Shown piece by piece: positions 1 through 8,429 of a stretch of DNA of 64,000 nt. Below the pieces are notes generated by a model. It was given only the letters and a program-made list of their open reading frames with translations. It was not told where the DNA came from and searched no databases. A program made the position numbers and the translations under genes. How positions within the stretch are numbered: the stretch's first letter is position 1; every line of letters begins with the position of its first letter. Source of the stretch: Stenotrophomonas sp. VV52 (GTDB taxonomy: Bacteria > Pseudomonadota > Gammaproteobacteria > Xanthomonadales > Xanthomonadaceae); contig NZ_PKQQ01000001.1 in NCBI RefSeq assembly GCF_002893095.1, forward strand, positions 310,001 to 374,000, written 5' to 3'.

Positions 1-1097
1 TGCGTTTCATAACGACGGTCGATGATCAGGCTGCTGGCGAACTGCAGCAGGCAGACCAGCGCCAGGATCACGCCATGCCACTGCGGCAGCAGCGTGTCGA
101 TGTACAGCTCCTGCGGCAACGGCATGAACTTGCCGAGCGCCCACAGCACGATGATGGTCAGCATGGTGTAGGCCCACAGCACGCTGAACACATACTCCAG
201 CAACACCCCCCACATCCGCCGCTTGCGCCAGTCGAACAGCGAGCGACCATGCCGCAGCAGCACTTCCACGCCGCCCTGGGCCCAGCGCAGGCGCTGCCGC
301 CACAGCCCCTTGAGCGTTTCCGGCATCAGGATGAAGCACAGTGCATTGGGTTCGTAGCGGATGTCCCAATGGTCCAGCTGCAGCCGCCAGCTGATGTCGA
401 TGTCTTCGGTGATCATGTCATCGGACCAGTAGCCGATGCGGTGCAGCGCGGTGCGGCGGAAGCCGGCGATCACCCCGGAAATGGTGAAGATGCGGCCGTA
501 CACGCGCTGCGCGCGCTTGATCATGCCGATGATCGAGGAGAACTCGGCCACCTGCAGCCGACCCAGCAGGGTGGAGCGGTTGCGGATGCGCGGGTTGCCG
601 GTCACCGCGCCCACGCGCGGGCCCGAGGTCAGGTGCCAGACCATCCAGTGCGTGGCGTGCTCTTCCAGCATCGCGTCGCCGTCGATGCAGATCAGGTACT
701 CCGAACGGGCGGCGAGGGCGCCCATGCGCAGTGCATTGGCCTTGCCGAGGTTGCGGTCCAGGTGCACCACGCGCAGGCGCGGGTGCTGCGCGGCCATCGC
801 GTCCAGCCGGGCGCCGGTGTCGTCGCGGCTGCCATCGTTGATGGCGATCACTTCGAAGTCCGGGTAGTTCTGCGCCAGCGCCGCGCCCAGCGTGTCGGCC
901 AGGTTGTCCGCTTCGTTGTGGCACGGAATCAGGATCGAGGCGAACGGGTACTCCTGCATCGGCGGCGGGTCGTCGCGCAGGCGCGCCTTGCGCTCGCGCC
1001 GGAAGAAGTAATACAGCCCGCCGGACATCCAGAAGAACGCCATCACCATCGGGTAGAAGAAGGCGAACTGGAACAGTGCGTAAAGGAACGGATGCAT
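1..1097 (-). CDS. pgaC: Poly-beta-1,6-N-acetylglucosamine synthase, PgaC/HmsR family, 3' part outside window
   Basis: Inner-membrane family 2 glycosyltransferase that polymerises UDP-GlcNAc into PNAG biofilm polysaccharide. The frame from ATG at 1097 encodes about 365 residues before the left edge cuts the gene. A hydrophobic N-terminal segment (MHPFLYALFQFAFFYP) is followed by the GT2 domain with the nucleotide-binding IDGD motif, the TEDID acceptor motif and the QRLRW (QxxRW) product-binding motif. Further membrane helices follow. The start lies 7 nt after the pgaB stop, so it is the third gene of pgaABC. pgaD, if present, lies outside the window. Confident by motif and gene order. Confidence 0.93.
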   Translation of the reverse strand, partial: MHPFLYALFQFAFFYPMVMAFFWMSGGLYYFFRRERKARLRDDPPPMQEYPFASILIPCHNEADNLADTLGAALAQNYPDFEVIAINDGSRDDTGARLDAMAAQHPRLRVVHLDRNLGKANALRMGALAARSEYLICIDGDAMLEEHATHWMVWHLTSGPRVGAVTGNPRIRNRSTLLGRLQVAEFSSIIGMIKRAQRVYGRIFTISGVIAGFRRTALHRIGYWSDDMITEDIDISWRLQLDHWDIRYEPNALCFILMPETLKGLWRQRLRWAQGGVEVLLRHGRSLFDWRKRRMWGVLLEYVFSVLWAYTMLTIIVLWALGKFMPLPQELYIDTLLPQWHGVILALVCLLQFASSLIIDRRYET

Positions 1098-1104
1098 GGC
1101 GGCC

Positions 1105-3006
1105 TCACTTTTCCTCGTACGGGAATGTGCGCGCCGACATCGCGGCGCGCGCGTCCTGGGTGGAAGGCCGGCCGGCAATGAAGTCGTCCGGGTACCAGGC
1201 GAAATGGCGCACGCCCTGCGCCTGCAGGCGACGGATCTGCGCACGCAGGCGGTCGCCGGGAATCGGCTTCTGCGTGCGCCAGTCCACCGTCTGCAGCTCG
1301 AACATCGTCTGCGACAGCTGCGGGTCGTGCGCGCGCACGGCCACCACCAGCCGGTCCAGCCACTTCTCCGGGTTGCGGCTGCCTTCCATCCACGGCATCG
1401 CCATCAGCGCGGTGTGGTCATAGGCCTTGTTGAACAGGTCCAGGCGCTGCGCGAACCAGCTCGCGCTCTGCGGCTGCAGCACCGGCTGCGCGTAGAGGTT
1501 GCGCACCGTGGCCAGCTTCGGGCGCCAGCGCTGCGCGGCGTTGCGCAGCTCCAGGGTGAAGTCGATCAGCGCCTGGGTGCGCGCGCCGTCGCTGCCTTCC
1601 TGCGGCAGGTTGGCCAGCTCGGTGTCGCGCAGGTAGGCGTCGTCGTGGAACAGCAGGCCCTCGAAGTACGAGTTGATCGCCAGGTCTTCGTAGATGTCGT
1701 CGATGATGTGACGCACCTTGGGGTTGGTGAAGTCCAGGCGGAAGATGCCGTCGCTTTCGGGGCTCTCGATCGCCAGCGCGCTGCGGATCTTCGGGTCCTT
1801 GAGCTCGAAGCCGAGCACCGGCAGCCAGGCAAACACCTTTACCCCGGCGCGGGTCTTGAGCTGCCAGGCCACGCGGTTGAACAGGTCCGCGCGCATCGGC
1901 AGGTGCCGGTTCGGGAAGTACAGCGCGTCGGCCGAGCCATTGCCGTCCGGGTCGGCGAAGGCCTGCAGGAACACATGGGTGGGGCCGATCTTCTTGACCC
2001 GGTCGATCAGCGCGTCCAGGTTTTTGGCCTGCTGTACTGGATCGGTGTCATACACCGCGTCCAGGTCGATCTGCAACGCGCGCATGCCGTCGCGTTCCAC
2101 GTCGCGGCGCAGCTCATAGGCCAGCTGGGTCACCGCCGGGTTGCCGGTCACCAGCAGGCGGGCGAGCCCGTGCAGGTCGCGCGTCACCGGGGTGCTGCGG
2201 CCTTCCAGGTCGAACGACACCGGCATGCCCAGGTCTTCGGCAATGCGGTTGCTCATCGCGTTGTAGGCCGCGTACGGCCATACGATCGCCTTCGGGCTAA
2301 CGCCGACGTTGTCCTGGATGCGCTTCACGCTCAGCGCCAGGTCCGCACGCAGGCGCGCCTGGTACTGCGCCTCGGTTTCGTACTGCTGCGTGGCCGGATC
2401 GTAGGCACGGGTGATCACCGCCGGGGTCGAATTGCCCTGCGGGTTGGACTGCACGCCGTGGTGCAGGTTGTCGGTGTGGCTGGCCAGTTCGACCAGCCCG
2501 CTGCGCTGCATTTCGCGGATCTGGTCCCAGGTCAGGAAGTCGTCGTGGGTGAACGGACGGTAGCCGTAGTCCACCTTGCGCTCGGCCGGCAGGTCCACGT
2601 AGTCGGTGATCACCGCCACCAGCGCCGGGTAGTTGTAGGCGCGCAGCAGCGGGAACACCTTGCTGTACACGCTGCGCAGGCCGTCATCGAAGGTCAGCAG
2701 CACCGGCTTGGGCGGCAGCGGCGCGCCGCCCTGCGAGGCGGCGATCAGCTGCGACAGCGACACCGGGTGGTAGCCGTGCGCCGAGAGCCAGTCCAGGTGC
2801 GCGGCAAAGTTCTGCGTGCTCACCGCATATGCATCCGGGTCGCCCTTGGTGGCCACGTCGTCGCGGATGTCGTGGTAGCTCAGCACCAGCAGGCCGTTGT
2901 CGGCCGCGTCCGGTTCCGGCGGTGCGACCGCCACGGCATTGCCGCACACGGCGAGCAGGGCCAGCAGCAGCCAGGTGGTGAAGCGCTTCAAATCCATGTG
3001 TCGCAT
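1105..3006 (-). CDS. pgaB: PNAG N-deacetylase PgaB (HmsF) with C-terminal hydrolase domain
   Basis: Periplasmic/outer-membrane enzyme that partly de-N-acetylates PNAG for export; the family C-terminal domain cleaves deacetylated polymer. It has 633 residues from ATG 3006; ATG 2997 is the alternative. I prefer 3006 because GGGGA sits about 7 nt upstream. The N-terminus is a signal sequence ending near LLAVCGNAVAVA. Its only candidate lipobox, LAVC, has Val at -1, which is unusual, so lipidation as in E. coli PgaB is uncertain. The CE4 deacetylase domain shows LSYHDI, LTFDDG and the SHTDNLHHG metal-binding region. The C-terminal half (FADPDGNG, LLFHDDAYL) fits the PgaB glycosidase domain. The start is 1 nt from the pgaA stop. 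Confidence 0.93.
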   Translation of the reverse strand: MRHMDLKRFTTWLLLALLAVCGNAVAVAPPEPDAADNGLLVLSYHDIRDDVATKGDPDAYAVSTQNFAAHLDWLSAHGYHPVSLSQLIAASQGGAPLPPKPVLLTFDDGLRSVYSKVFPLLRAYNYPALVAVITDYVDLPAERKVDYGYRPFTHDDFLTWDQIREMQRSGLVELASHTDNLHHGVQSNPQGNSTPAVITRAYDPATQQYETEAQYQARLRADLALSVKRIQDNVGVSPKAIVWPYAAYNAMSNRIAEDLGMPVSFDLEGRSTPVTRDLHGLARLLVTGNPAVTQLAYELRRDVERDGMRALQIDLDAVYDTDPVQQAKNLDALIDRVKKIGPTHVFLQAFADPDGNGSADALYFPNRHLPMRADLFNRVAWQLKTRAGVKVFAWLPVLGFELKDPKIRSALAIESPESDGIFRLDFTNPKVRHIIDDIYEDLAINSYFEGLLFHDDAYLRDTELANLPQEGSDGARTQALIDFTLELRNAAQRWRPKLATVRNLYAQPVLQPQSASWFAQRLDLFNKAYDHTALMAMPWMEGSRNPEKWLDRLVVAVRAHDPQLSQTMFELQTVDWRTQKPIPGDRLRAQIRRLQAQGVRHFAWYPDDFIAGRPSTQDARAAMSARTFPYEEK

Positions 3007-3007
3007 C

Positions 3008-5044
3008 TCATTGTCCCCAGCGCAGGCCGGCATCAAGGCCGATATGGCGTTCGCGGTTGCCGTCGTAGACCGGTCGCGACCAGCTGATTCCGTATTCGAA
3101 GATCCGGCCATCGGCCAGCTGCCACTCGTGGCGGTATTCGGCCGAAGGCACCAGCGCACTGCCGAAGCCCTGCTGCCAGTAGTTGCCGAGCGACACCGTC
3201 AGGCGGTGGCGGAAGTGGCGTTCGTAGTGGCGCCACAGTTGCTGGTCCACGCGCAGGCCGATCTCCGCCGAACGGTCTTCGCTCGGGTTGAAGTAGGGCA
3301 CGTCGTCGCGGCTGCCACGGCTGGCGTACAGGGTGCCCAGGCCGTCCAGCAGCAGGGTGGGGCGGGTCAGCAGGCGCTGCTCGATACCGGTGGTGAAGGT
3401 GTCGCGGCGGTTGCCGTCGTCGTAGCGGAACTGGCTGAGCCCGGCGCTCCAGTGGGTCAGCTCGTTGCGCCGGTAGTCCACCGCCAGCGCCACGCTGTCG
3501 GCGGTGATCCCCGACACGCGCGCCTGCAGCGAGGCATCGGCTGCATTGCGCGCGGCGGTGACCCCGGCATGCCAGGTGTCGCTGAACTGCCAGCCGAAGC
3601 CCGCGCTCAGCCCGGTCTCGCCGACATCGTCATTGGCGCGGTAAACGAACGCTTCGGCATCGGCACGGCCGAAGCGGTAGCGGGTACCCAGGCCCACCCA
3701 CAGCGGGCGGATGGTCTGCTCCTGGAAGTCCACGCTGCGGCGGTCGGCAAAGCCGACCACGCGCCAGCGGTCGTCGATCACCGGCGACTGCACTTCCACG
3801 CCATAGCGGCCGTCGTCGTTGCCCAGCGGCGAGGTACCGCCGCCGCCTTCGCTGCGGCCGCCCTCGGCATAGGCATGCAGCTGCCAGCCACGGTGCGCGT
3901 TCCAGCTGCGGTCCATGCGCTGCACCGACGGCTGGTTCGGGTAGCGTTCCAGCAGGGTGTCGTGGATCGGCCGGGCCAAGTCGTCGCGCTGCAGTTGCAC
4001 ATAGGCGTCGTACTGGCCCAGGCGCGCCGAGACGTCGCGCGGGTCCAGCGTGTTGGCCATGCTGTAGCGCTCCAGCGCCTTCCGCGGCCAGCCACGCATC
4101 ATGTAGATGTTGCCCAGCGAGGACTGGGTGCCGCCGTTGGCCGGGGCGATCGCCACCATGTGTTCCAGCTCGCGCTGCGCGGTGGGCAGGTCGCCGCTGT
4201 AGGCGCGGATCATCGCCAGGTTGAGGTCGGCCTCGTAACGCGGCCAGTTCGCATACGGTGCGCGGGCTCCGTTGGCCCAGCGCCATGCCGGTTCCTGCTT
4301 CTGCCACTGGGTCAGCACGCCAATGGCCGTATCGGCCTCCTCGCTTTCCAGGTGCGCGTAGGCCAGCTCCGAATGCACTTCGGAACGGCCGGGGTCGGCC
4401 TTGAGCGCGGCTTCCAGGACCGGGATCGCTTCATCCGGATGCTGGCTGGCCATCAGCGAATCGCCGACCGGGGCCATCAGGTAGGCCGGCACCTCGTGGC
4501 CTTCGGCCAGCAGTTGCCGGTACTCGGAGCGCACCTGCTCGTGCCGGCCCAGGCGGTTGAGCAGGATCAGGCGGTCGTAGCGGATGCGCAGCGGCGCGGT
4601 CTGCACGGTCTGGCCGTCGCGCTGCAGGATGCGTTCCATCTCCGCCAAGGCGTTCTCGGCTTCGTCCAGGCGGGTGTCTTCGCTGGCGCCATAGGCCAGG
4701 CTCCAGCCGACCCGCTTGGCCAGGTTGTTGGCTTCGAAGCGCTGCTTCTGGGCGTCGTCGAACAGCTCCGGGCGCGCCTGGTACAGCTGCCACGCACGGT
4801 GCGCGTTGCCGATGTCCGACAGGGTCAGCACCTGCAGGCGGTACAGCAGGTCGTCATTGGGCACGTCCACCTGGGCGCGTTCGATCGCGGCCAGCGCGTC
4901 CAGCCAGCGGGCCTGGTCGCGGTAGGTGCTGATTTCAGCCAGATGGTCCGCTCGCGAGGTGGCGGCAAAAGCGGCCGGAACCGTCAAGCAAAGCGTGGCG
5001 CATGCCAGGCTGACGCAGAGCGCCAGCGGCCTGTGGTTGTACAT
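3008..5044 (-). CDS. pgaA: PNAG outer-membrane export porin PgaA (HmsH)
   Basis: Outer-membrane secretin-like porin carrying PNAG across the outer membrane. It has 678 residues with a clean Sec signal peptide (cleavage near AAFA|AT). Residues about 30-330 are alpha-helical TPR-like repeats rich in Leu/Ala. The rest is beta-barrel-like, with alternating aromatic residues in repeated WRVVGF / YRFGRADAEAF style strands, and ends DAGLRWGQ. It is the first gene of pgaABC, with a GGGGG Shine-Dalgarno 5-6 nt before ATG. A CRP/Clp-type palindrome at 5092-5107 sits about 50 bp upstream. Confidence 0.92.
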   Translation of the reverse strand: MYNHRPLALCVSLACATLCLTVPAAFAATSRADHLAEISTYRDQARWLDALAAIERAQVDVPNDDLLYRLQVLTLSDIGNAHRAWQLYQARPELFDDAQKQRFEANNLAKRVGWSLAYGASEDTRLDEAENALAEMERILQRDGQTVQTAPLRIRYDRLILLNRLGRHEQVRSEYRQLLAEGHEVPAYLMAPVGDSLMASQHPDEAIPVLEAALKADPGRSEVHSELAYAHLESEEADTAIGVLTQWQKQEPAWRWANGARAPYANWPRYEADLNLAMIRAYSGDLPTAQRELEHMVAIAPANGGTQSSLGNIYMMRGWPRKALERYSMANTLDPRDVSARLGQYDAYVQLQRDDLARPIHDTLLERYPNQPSVQRMDRSWNAHRGWQLHAYAEGGRSEGGGGTSPLGNDDGRYGVEVQSPVIDDRWRVVGFADRRSVDFQEQTIRPLWVGLGTRYRFGRADAEAFVYRANDDVGETGLSAGFGWQFSDTWHAGVTAARNAADASLQARVSGITADSVALAVDYRRNELTHWSAGLSQFRYDDGNRRDTFTTGIEQRLLTRPTLLLDGLGTLYASRGSRDDVPYFNPSEDRSAEIGLRVDQQLWRHYERHFRHRLTVSLGNYWQQGFGSALVPSAEYRHEWQLADGRIFEYGISWSRPVYDGNRERHIGLDAGLRWGQ

Positions 5045-5091
5045 GGAACCCCCGGGAGCATCCCTTCAAAAATGTCTGTTTGTGCGCAAAA

Positions 5092-5107
5092 CGTGACGCA
5101 CATCACA
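5092..5107. promoter_or_regulatory. Probable Clp/CRP-family binding site upstream of pgaA
   Basis: CGTGACGCACATCACA matches the CRP/Clp consensus TGTGA-N6-TCACA at 9 of 10 defined positions. The centre is about 55 bp upstream of the pgaA start codon. In Xanthomonadaceae the CRP homologue Clp responds to cyclic-di-GMP, the same signal that controls PNAG synthesis in other bacteria. The site fits; that Clp is the ligand is inference. Confidence 0.55.
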
Positions 5108-5418
5108 TGCCAATGGTGCCCGAAGGGCGGTTTGTTGACAAATTGTTAAGACGCACGATGGCCTCCGCAGCTGTGGAAACAGGCGCGATCAATACTTCAA
5201 CTTATTGATTTCAAAGACCATCCGGCCGCCGCCACGGCGATGTTCCGGGGGTCTGTACACCCTGAAACGGTTCATGGAACCCAGGCGCGGGATGCGAGCG
5301 GGAACCACTTCCAACGACCCGATCTGGTTACAGGTCATTTTCCGACACGCTACGTCACAAGATGCGCACGGTGTGTGACGCAGGTGCGAAATTTGGTGCG
5401 TGGGGGCCGGCGAAAAGC

Positions 5419-5441
5419 AGCCACGCAGGGCGTGGCTCTAC
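5419..5441 (-). repeat. SMAG (GTAG) REP-like element
   Basis: Stem-loop AGCCACGC-AGG-GCGTGGCT followed by CTAC, that is, a GTAG head on the minus strand. It is paired with an inverted copy 50 bp away, the dimer arrangement typical of Stenotrophomonas SMAG repeats. Confidence 0.85.
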
Positions 5442-5490
5442 CGGGGAAGGTTGGTCGCCCGATATGTCGCATTCGGCCAGCGGTTCGGCG

Positions 5491-5515
5491 GTAGAGCCAC
5501 GCCCTGCGTGGCTAC
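5491..5515 (+). repeat. SMAG (GTAG) REP-like element
   Basis: GTAG followed by the stem AGCCACGC / GCGTGGCT and ending CTAC, so both ends carry the tetranucleotide. It is the inverted partner of the element at 5419 and begins 10 nt beyond the MFS stop codon. Confidence 0.85.
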
Positions 5516-5525
5516 GCGGTGCCTG

Positions 5526-6737
5526 TTACCACACATCCTCAAGCTTCTGCGGCTTGCAGGCCACCCAGGATGCGCTGATCAACACCAGCGCGCACACCAG
5601 CAGGAATCCGAACGGCAGGTACCACGCACCGCTGATCGCATGCAGCCAACCAAACAGGAACGGCCCCAGGCAGCTGAAGGCATACCCGACCCCCTGCATG
5701 AACCCCGAAAGCGCCGCCGACCCGGCCGGCGTACGGGTGCGCAGGTTGATCAGCGTCAGCGCCAGCGGGAACGTGGAAGGCCCAATCCCCAGGAGCACCG
5801 CCCACAACCACGGCGCCTTCATCGGCGCGAACAACAGCCCGGCGAACGCAATCAAAAACGCGCTGAAACCGACAACCACCAGCGGGAACGGATTACGCAG
5901 GCGCACTGCCAGCGCCGGCATCGTCAACGACGGCACCAGCCCCAGCGCGGCGAAGATCGCCACCATCACCCCGCCGAATGCCGGCGTGGCCCCGGCTTCC
6001 ACCACGATGCGCGGCAGCCAGGTGAACATCGAATAGGTCATCAGCGAGGTCATGCCGAACATCAGCGCCATGCCCCAGGCCAGCGGCGTGCGCCACACCT
6101 TGCCGTGCGGCTGCGCGGCCGGGTCGGCGGCGGTGTCCAGCGGGTCCGGGTGCGGGCGGCGTCGCGCCAGCGCGATCCAGGGCAGGGCGGCGGCCACCGC
6201 CAGGATCGCCCAGATCCCCAGCGACACGCGCCAGCCGGCCTGTTCGGCCAGCGGCACCGCCAGCAGCGCCGGCACCATCGTGCCCAGCTGCAGCACTGTT
6301 ATATAAAGCGTGCTTACCGTGCCCACGCGGTTGGCGAAGTAGCGCTTCACCAGCGGCGGCACCACCACGTTGCCGATGCCCATGCCGGCCAGCGCCACCA
6401 CCGAACCGAACAGCAGGCTGCCCACGCCGCCGGCCATCGAACGCAGCAGCAGGCCCACCGCCGCCAGCACCATGGCCAGCAGCGCGGTGCGCTCCAGCCC
6501 GAGGCGGCGCGCCACCATCGGCGTGGTCACCCCGAACAGCGCGAACGACGCAGTCGGCAGCATGCCCAGCACGCCGGTCATGGTGGTACCGAAGCCGAAG
6601 GTCTGGCCCAGCTGGTCCAGCAGCGGCGTGACCGAGGTCACCGCCGTCCGCAGGTTGAGCGCGGCCAGCAGGATGGCGGAGAACGCCAGTACGCGGCCGC
6701 GAAGCAGGGAGGTGGAATCGGCAGAGCTGGGAGACAT
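5526..6737 (-). CDS. MFS transporter, CynX/NimT (cyanate permease-like) family
   Basis: Inner-membrane major facilitator with 403 residues and about 12 hydrophobic segments. The start at 6737 (MSPSSADS) is chosen because AGAGG lies 6-10 nt upstream; the longer open frame would run back through the tRNA terminator. The N-terminal LNLRTAVTSVTPLLDQL stretch (LRxxxTSVxPLL) is characteristic of the CynX/NimT branch, whose members move cyanate, nitroimidazoles or amino-acid-like compounds. The substrate here is unknown. It lies just downstream of the tRNA-Pro terminators on the same strand. Confidence 0.85.
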   Translation of the reverse strand: MSPSSADSTSLLRGRVLAFSAILLAALNLRTAVTSVTPLLDQLGQTFGFGTTMTGVLGMLPTASFALFGVTTPMVARRLGLERTALLAMVLAAVGLLLRSMAGGVGSLLFGSVVALAGMGIGNVVVPPLVKRYFANRVGTVSTLYITVLQLGTMVPALLAVPLAEQAGWRVSLGIWAILAVAAALPWIALARRRPHPDPLDTAADPAAQPHGKVWRTPLAWGMALMFGMTSLMTYSMFTWLPRIVVEAGATPAFGGVMVAIFAALGLVPSLTMPALAVRLRNPFPLVVVGFSAFLIAFAGLLFAPMKAPWLWAVLLGIGPSTFPLALTLINLRTRTPAGSAALSGFMQGVGYAFSCLGPFLFGWLHAISGAWYLPFGFLLVCALVLISASWVACKPQKLEDVW

Positions 6738-6760
6738 GGGGGCCTCTGGAATGAAAATAC

Positions 6761-6793
6761 AAAAAAGCCCGGAGGACATGTGTCTTCCAGGCT
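6761..6793 (-). terminator. Rho-independent terminator after tRNA-Pro copy 1
   Basis: On the minus strand an AAGCCTGGA / CCGGGCTT stem is followed by six T residues. It sits 19 nt beyond the tRNA CCA end. Confidence 0.8.
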
Positions 6794-6810
6794 TCAATGT
6801 GACCACTTGT

Positions 6811-6888
<78 letters not shown>

Positions 6889-6956
6889 TAAGGAGCCGCC
6901 TATTGTATCGATCCCACCCTTCGGCGGCAAGGGGGACCGTTGTTCACCTTCGGGGA

Positions 6957-6989
6957 CAAAAAAGCCTGGAAATGAAGATTCCAGGCTTC
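6957..6989 (-). terminator. Rho-independent terminator after tRNA-Pro copy 2
   Basis: Minus-strand stem AAGCCTGGAA / TTCCAGGCTT followed by a run of T. It shares its arm sequence with the terminator at 6761, showing that the duplication included the terminator. Confidence 0.85.
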
Positions 6990-7005
6990 AATGCGACCAC
7001 CGGAG

Positions 7006-7082
<77 letters not shown>

Positions 7083-7130
7083 AAGGAGCCGACAAGGATA
7101 CGGTGTGAAGAGAGTATCGGCAACCTTTTT

Positions 7131-7247
7131 TTAGTGTCCGGCGTTACGGTCTGCGAGCGTCTGTTCGCGCGCCTCGAACCACATGCCGTTGAGGATGGCC
7201 GCGGCAGAAGCCAGGCCGGTGCCGAGAATCCAGGCGAAATACCACAT
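7131..7247 (-). CDS. cydX: Cytochrome bd oxidase small subunit CydX
   Basis: 38-residue single-helix membrane protein that stabilises the bd oxidase haems. The sequence begins MWYFAWILGTGLASAAA, the diagnostic CydX start, continues with a hydrophobic helix, NGMWFEARE, and a short polar tail. The start at 7247 has AGGAGA 5 nt upstream and lies 12 nt after the cydB stop, so it closes a cydABX operon. Confidence 0.95.
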   Translation of the reverse strand: MWYFAWILGTGLASAAAILNGMWFEAREQTLADRNAGH

Positions 7248-7259
7248 GGTTGTCTCCTA

Positions 7260-8414
7260 TCAATATGCGTTGGGGTTGTCGGCCATGTCTTCCGACGTGG
7301 TCTTGCCGCGCATCACCCGGTACACCCAGCTGGTGTAGGCCAGGATGATCGGCAGGAAGATCACCGTCGCCACCAGCATGATGAACAGCGTGAGCTGGCT
7401 GGACGAGGCGTCCCACACGGTCAGGCTGCCGCTGGGCTGGCTGGAAGAGGGCAGCAGGAACGGGAAGATCGCAAAGCCCACGGTGAGGATGATGCCGGCG
7501 ATCGACGCGCCCGAGGCGAGGAATGCCGCCATGCCACGTCGTGCCCGCAGCAGTACGAAGCTGGCCAGTGCACCGGCCAGGCCGACCAGCGGGAACACCA
7601 GCGTCAGCGGCATGCTGCTGTAGTTGCGCAGCCAGCCACCGGCAGCAGCACCCACCGCAGCGGTCTTCAGCAGCGGATTGGTCGGGCCGTCGGTGACCAC
7701 CTGCGAGGTGATCTCATAGCCCGGCAGGCCGAACGCCACCCACGCACCACCGGCAGCAAACAGCACGAAGCTCACCAGCGCGGCAATGCTGCCGTAACGC
7801 GCCGAGCGCTCGGCCACCGGGCCGTCGGTCTTCAACACCAGCATCGCAGCACCGTGCGACACCATCATCGCCACGCCGACCAGGCCGGCCAGCAGTGCGA
7901 ACGGGGTGAGCAGGCCGAAGAACGAGCCGGTGTAGAAGATGCGCATGCTGTCGTCGAAGTGGTACGGCACGCCCAGCAGCACGTTGCCCACCGCCACGCT
8001 GGCAATCAACGCCGGCAGCAGCCCACCCACGAACAGCACCCAGTCCCACGTATTCCGCCAGCGCGCACTCGGCATCTTGCTGCGGTACTTGAAACCGACC
8101 GGGCGCAGGATCAGCCCGAACAGCATTGCGAAGATCGCCAGGTAGAAGCCGGAGAAGCTCACCGCATACAGCGGCGGCCACGCGGCGAAGATCGCACCGC
8201 CACCCAGCACCAGCCACACCTGGTTGCCTTCCCACACCGGGCCCACGGTGTTGATCACCAACCGGCGTTCGTCATCGGTCTTCGCCACGAACGGGAGCAG
8301 GGTGCCCACGCCCAGGTCGAAACCGTCCATCACCGCCCAGCCGACCAGCAGGATGCCCAGCAGCAGCCACCAGATCACGCGCAGGGTGGTGTAATCGAGT
8401 CCAAGAATGTCCAT
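7260..8414 (-). CDS. cydB: Cytochrome bd ubiquinol oxidase subunit II
   Basis: 384-residue inner-membrane subunit of the high-affinity quinol:O2 oxidase, of normal length for the family. Many hydrophobic helices; the conserved N-terminal [13 protein letters not shown] motif and [20 protein letters not shown] are present. The ATG at 8414 has an AGGAGA Shine-Dalgarno; the cydA stop is 15 nt upstream. Confidence 0.97.
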   Translation of the reverse strand: MDILGLDYTTLRVIWWLLLGILLVGWAVMDGFDLGVGTLLPFVAKTDDERRLVINTVGPVWEGNQVWLVLGGGAIFAAWPPLYAVSFSGFYLAIFAMLFGLILRPVGFKYRSKMPSARWRNTWDWVLFVGGLLPALIASVAVGNVLLGVPYHFDDSMRIFYTGSFFGLLTPFALLAGLVGVAMMVSHGAAMLVLKTDGPVAERSARYGSIAALVSFVLFAAGGAWVAFGLPGYEITSQVVTDGPTNPLLKTAAVGAAAGGWLRNYSSMPLTLVFPLVGLAGALASFVLLRARRGMAAFLASGASIAGIILTVGFAIFPFLLPSSSQPSGSLTVWDASSSQLTLFIMLVATVIFLPIILAYTSWVYRVMRGKTTSEDMADNPNAY

Positions 8415-8429
8415 GTGGTTTCTCCTGCC

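Larger units (their letters stand above)
5045..5525. other. 481-bp spacer between pgaA and the MFS gene
   Basis: No credible gene. It holds the pgaA promoter region including the Clp-like site and an AT-rich stretch near 5130-5215. It also has an inverted repeat with 7-bp arms (CGTCACA / TGTGACG, about 5353-5380), and two SMAG elements in opposite orientation near 5419-5441 and 5491-5515. Confidence 0.6.
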
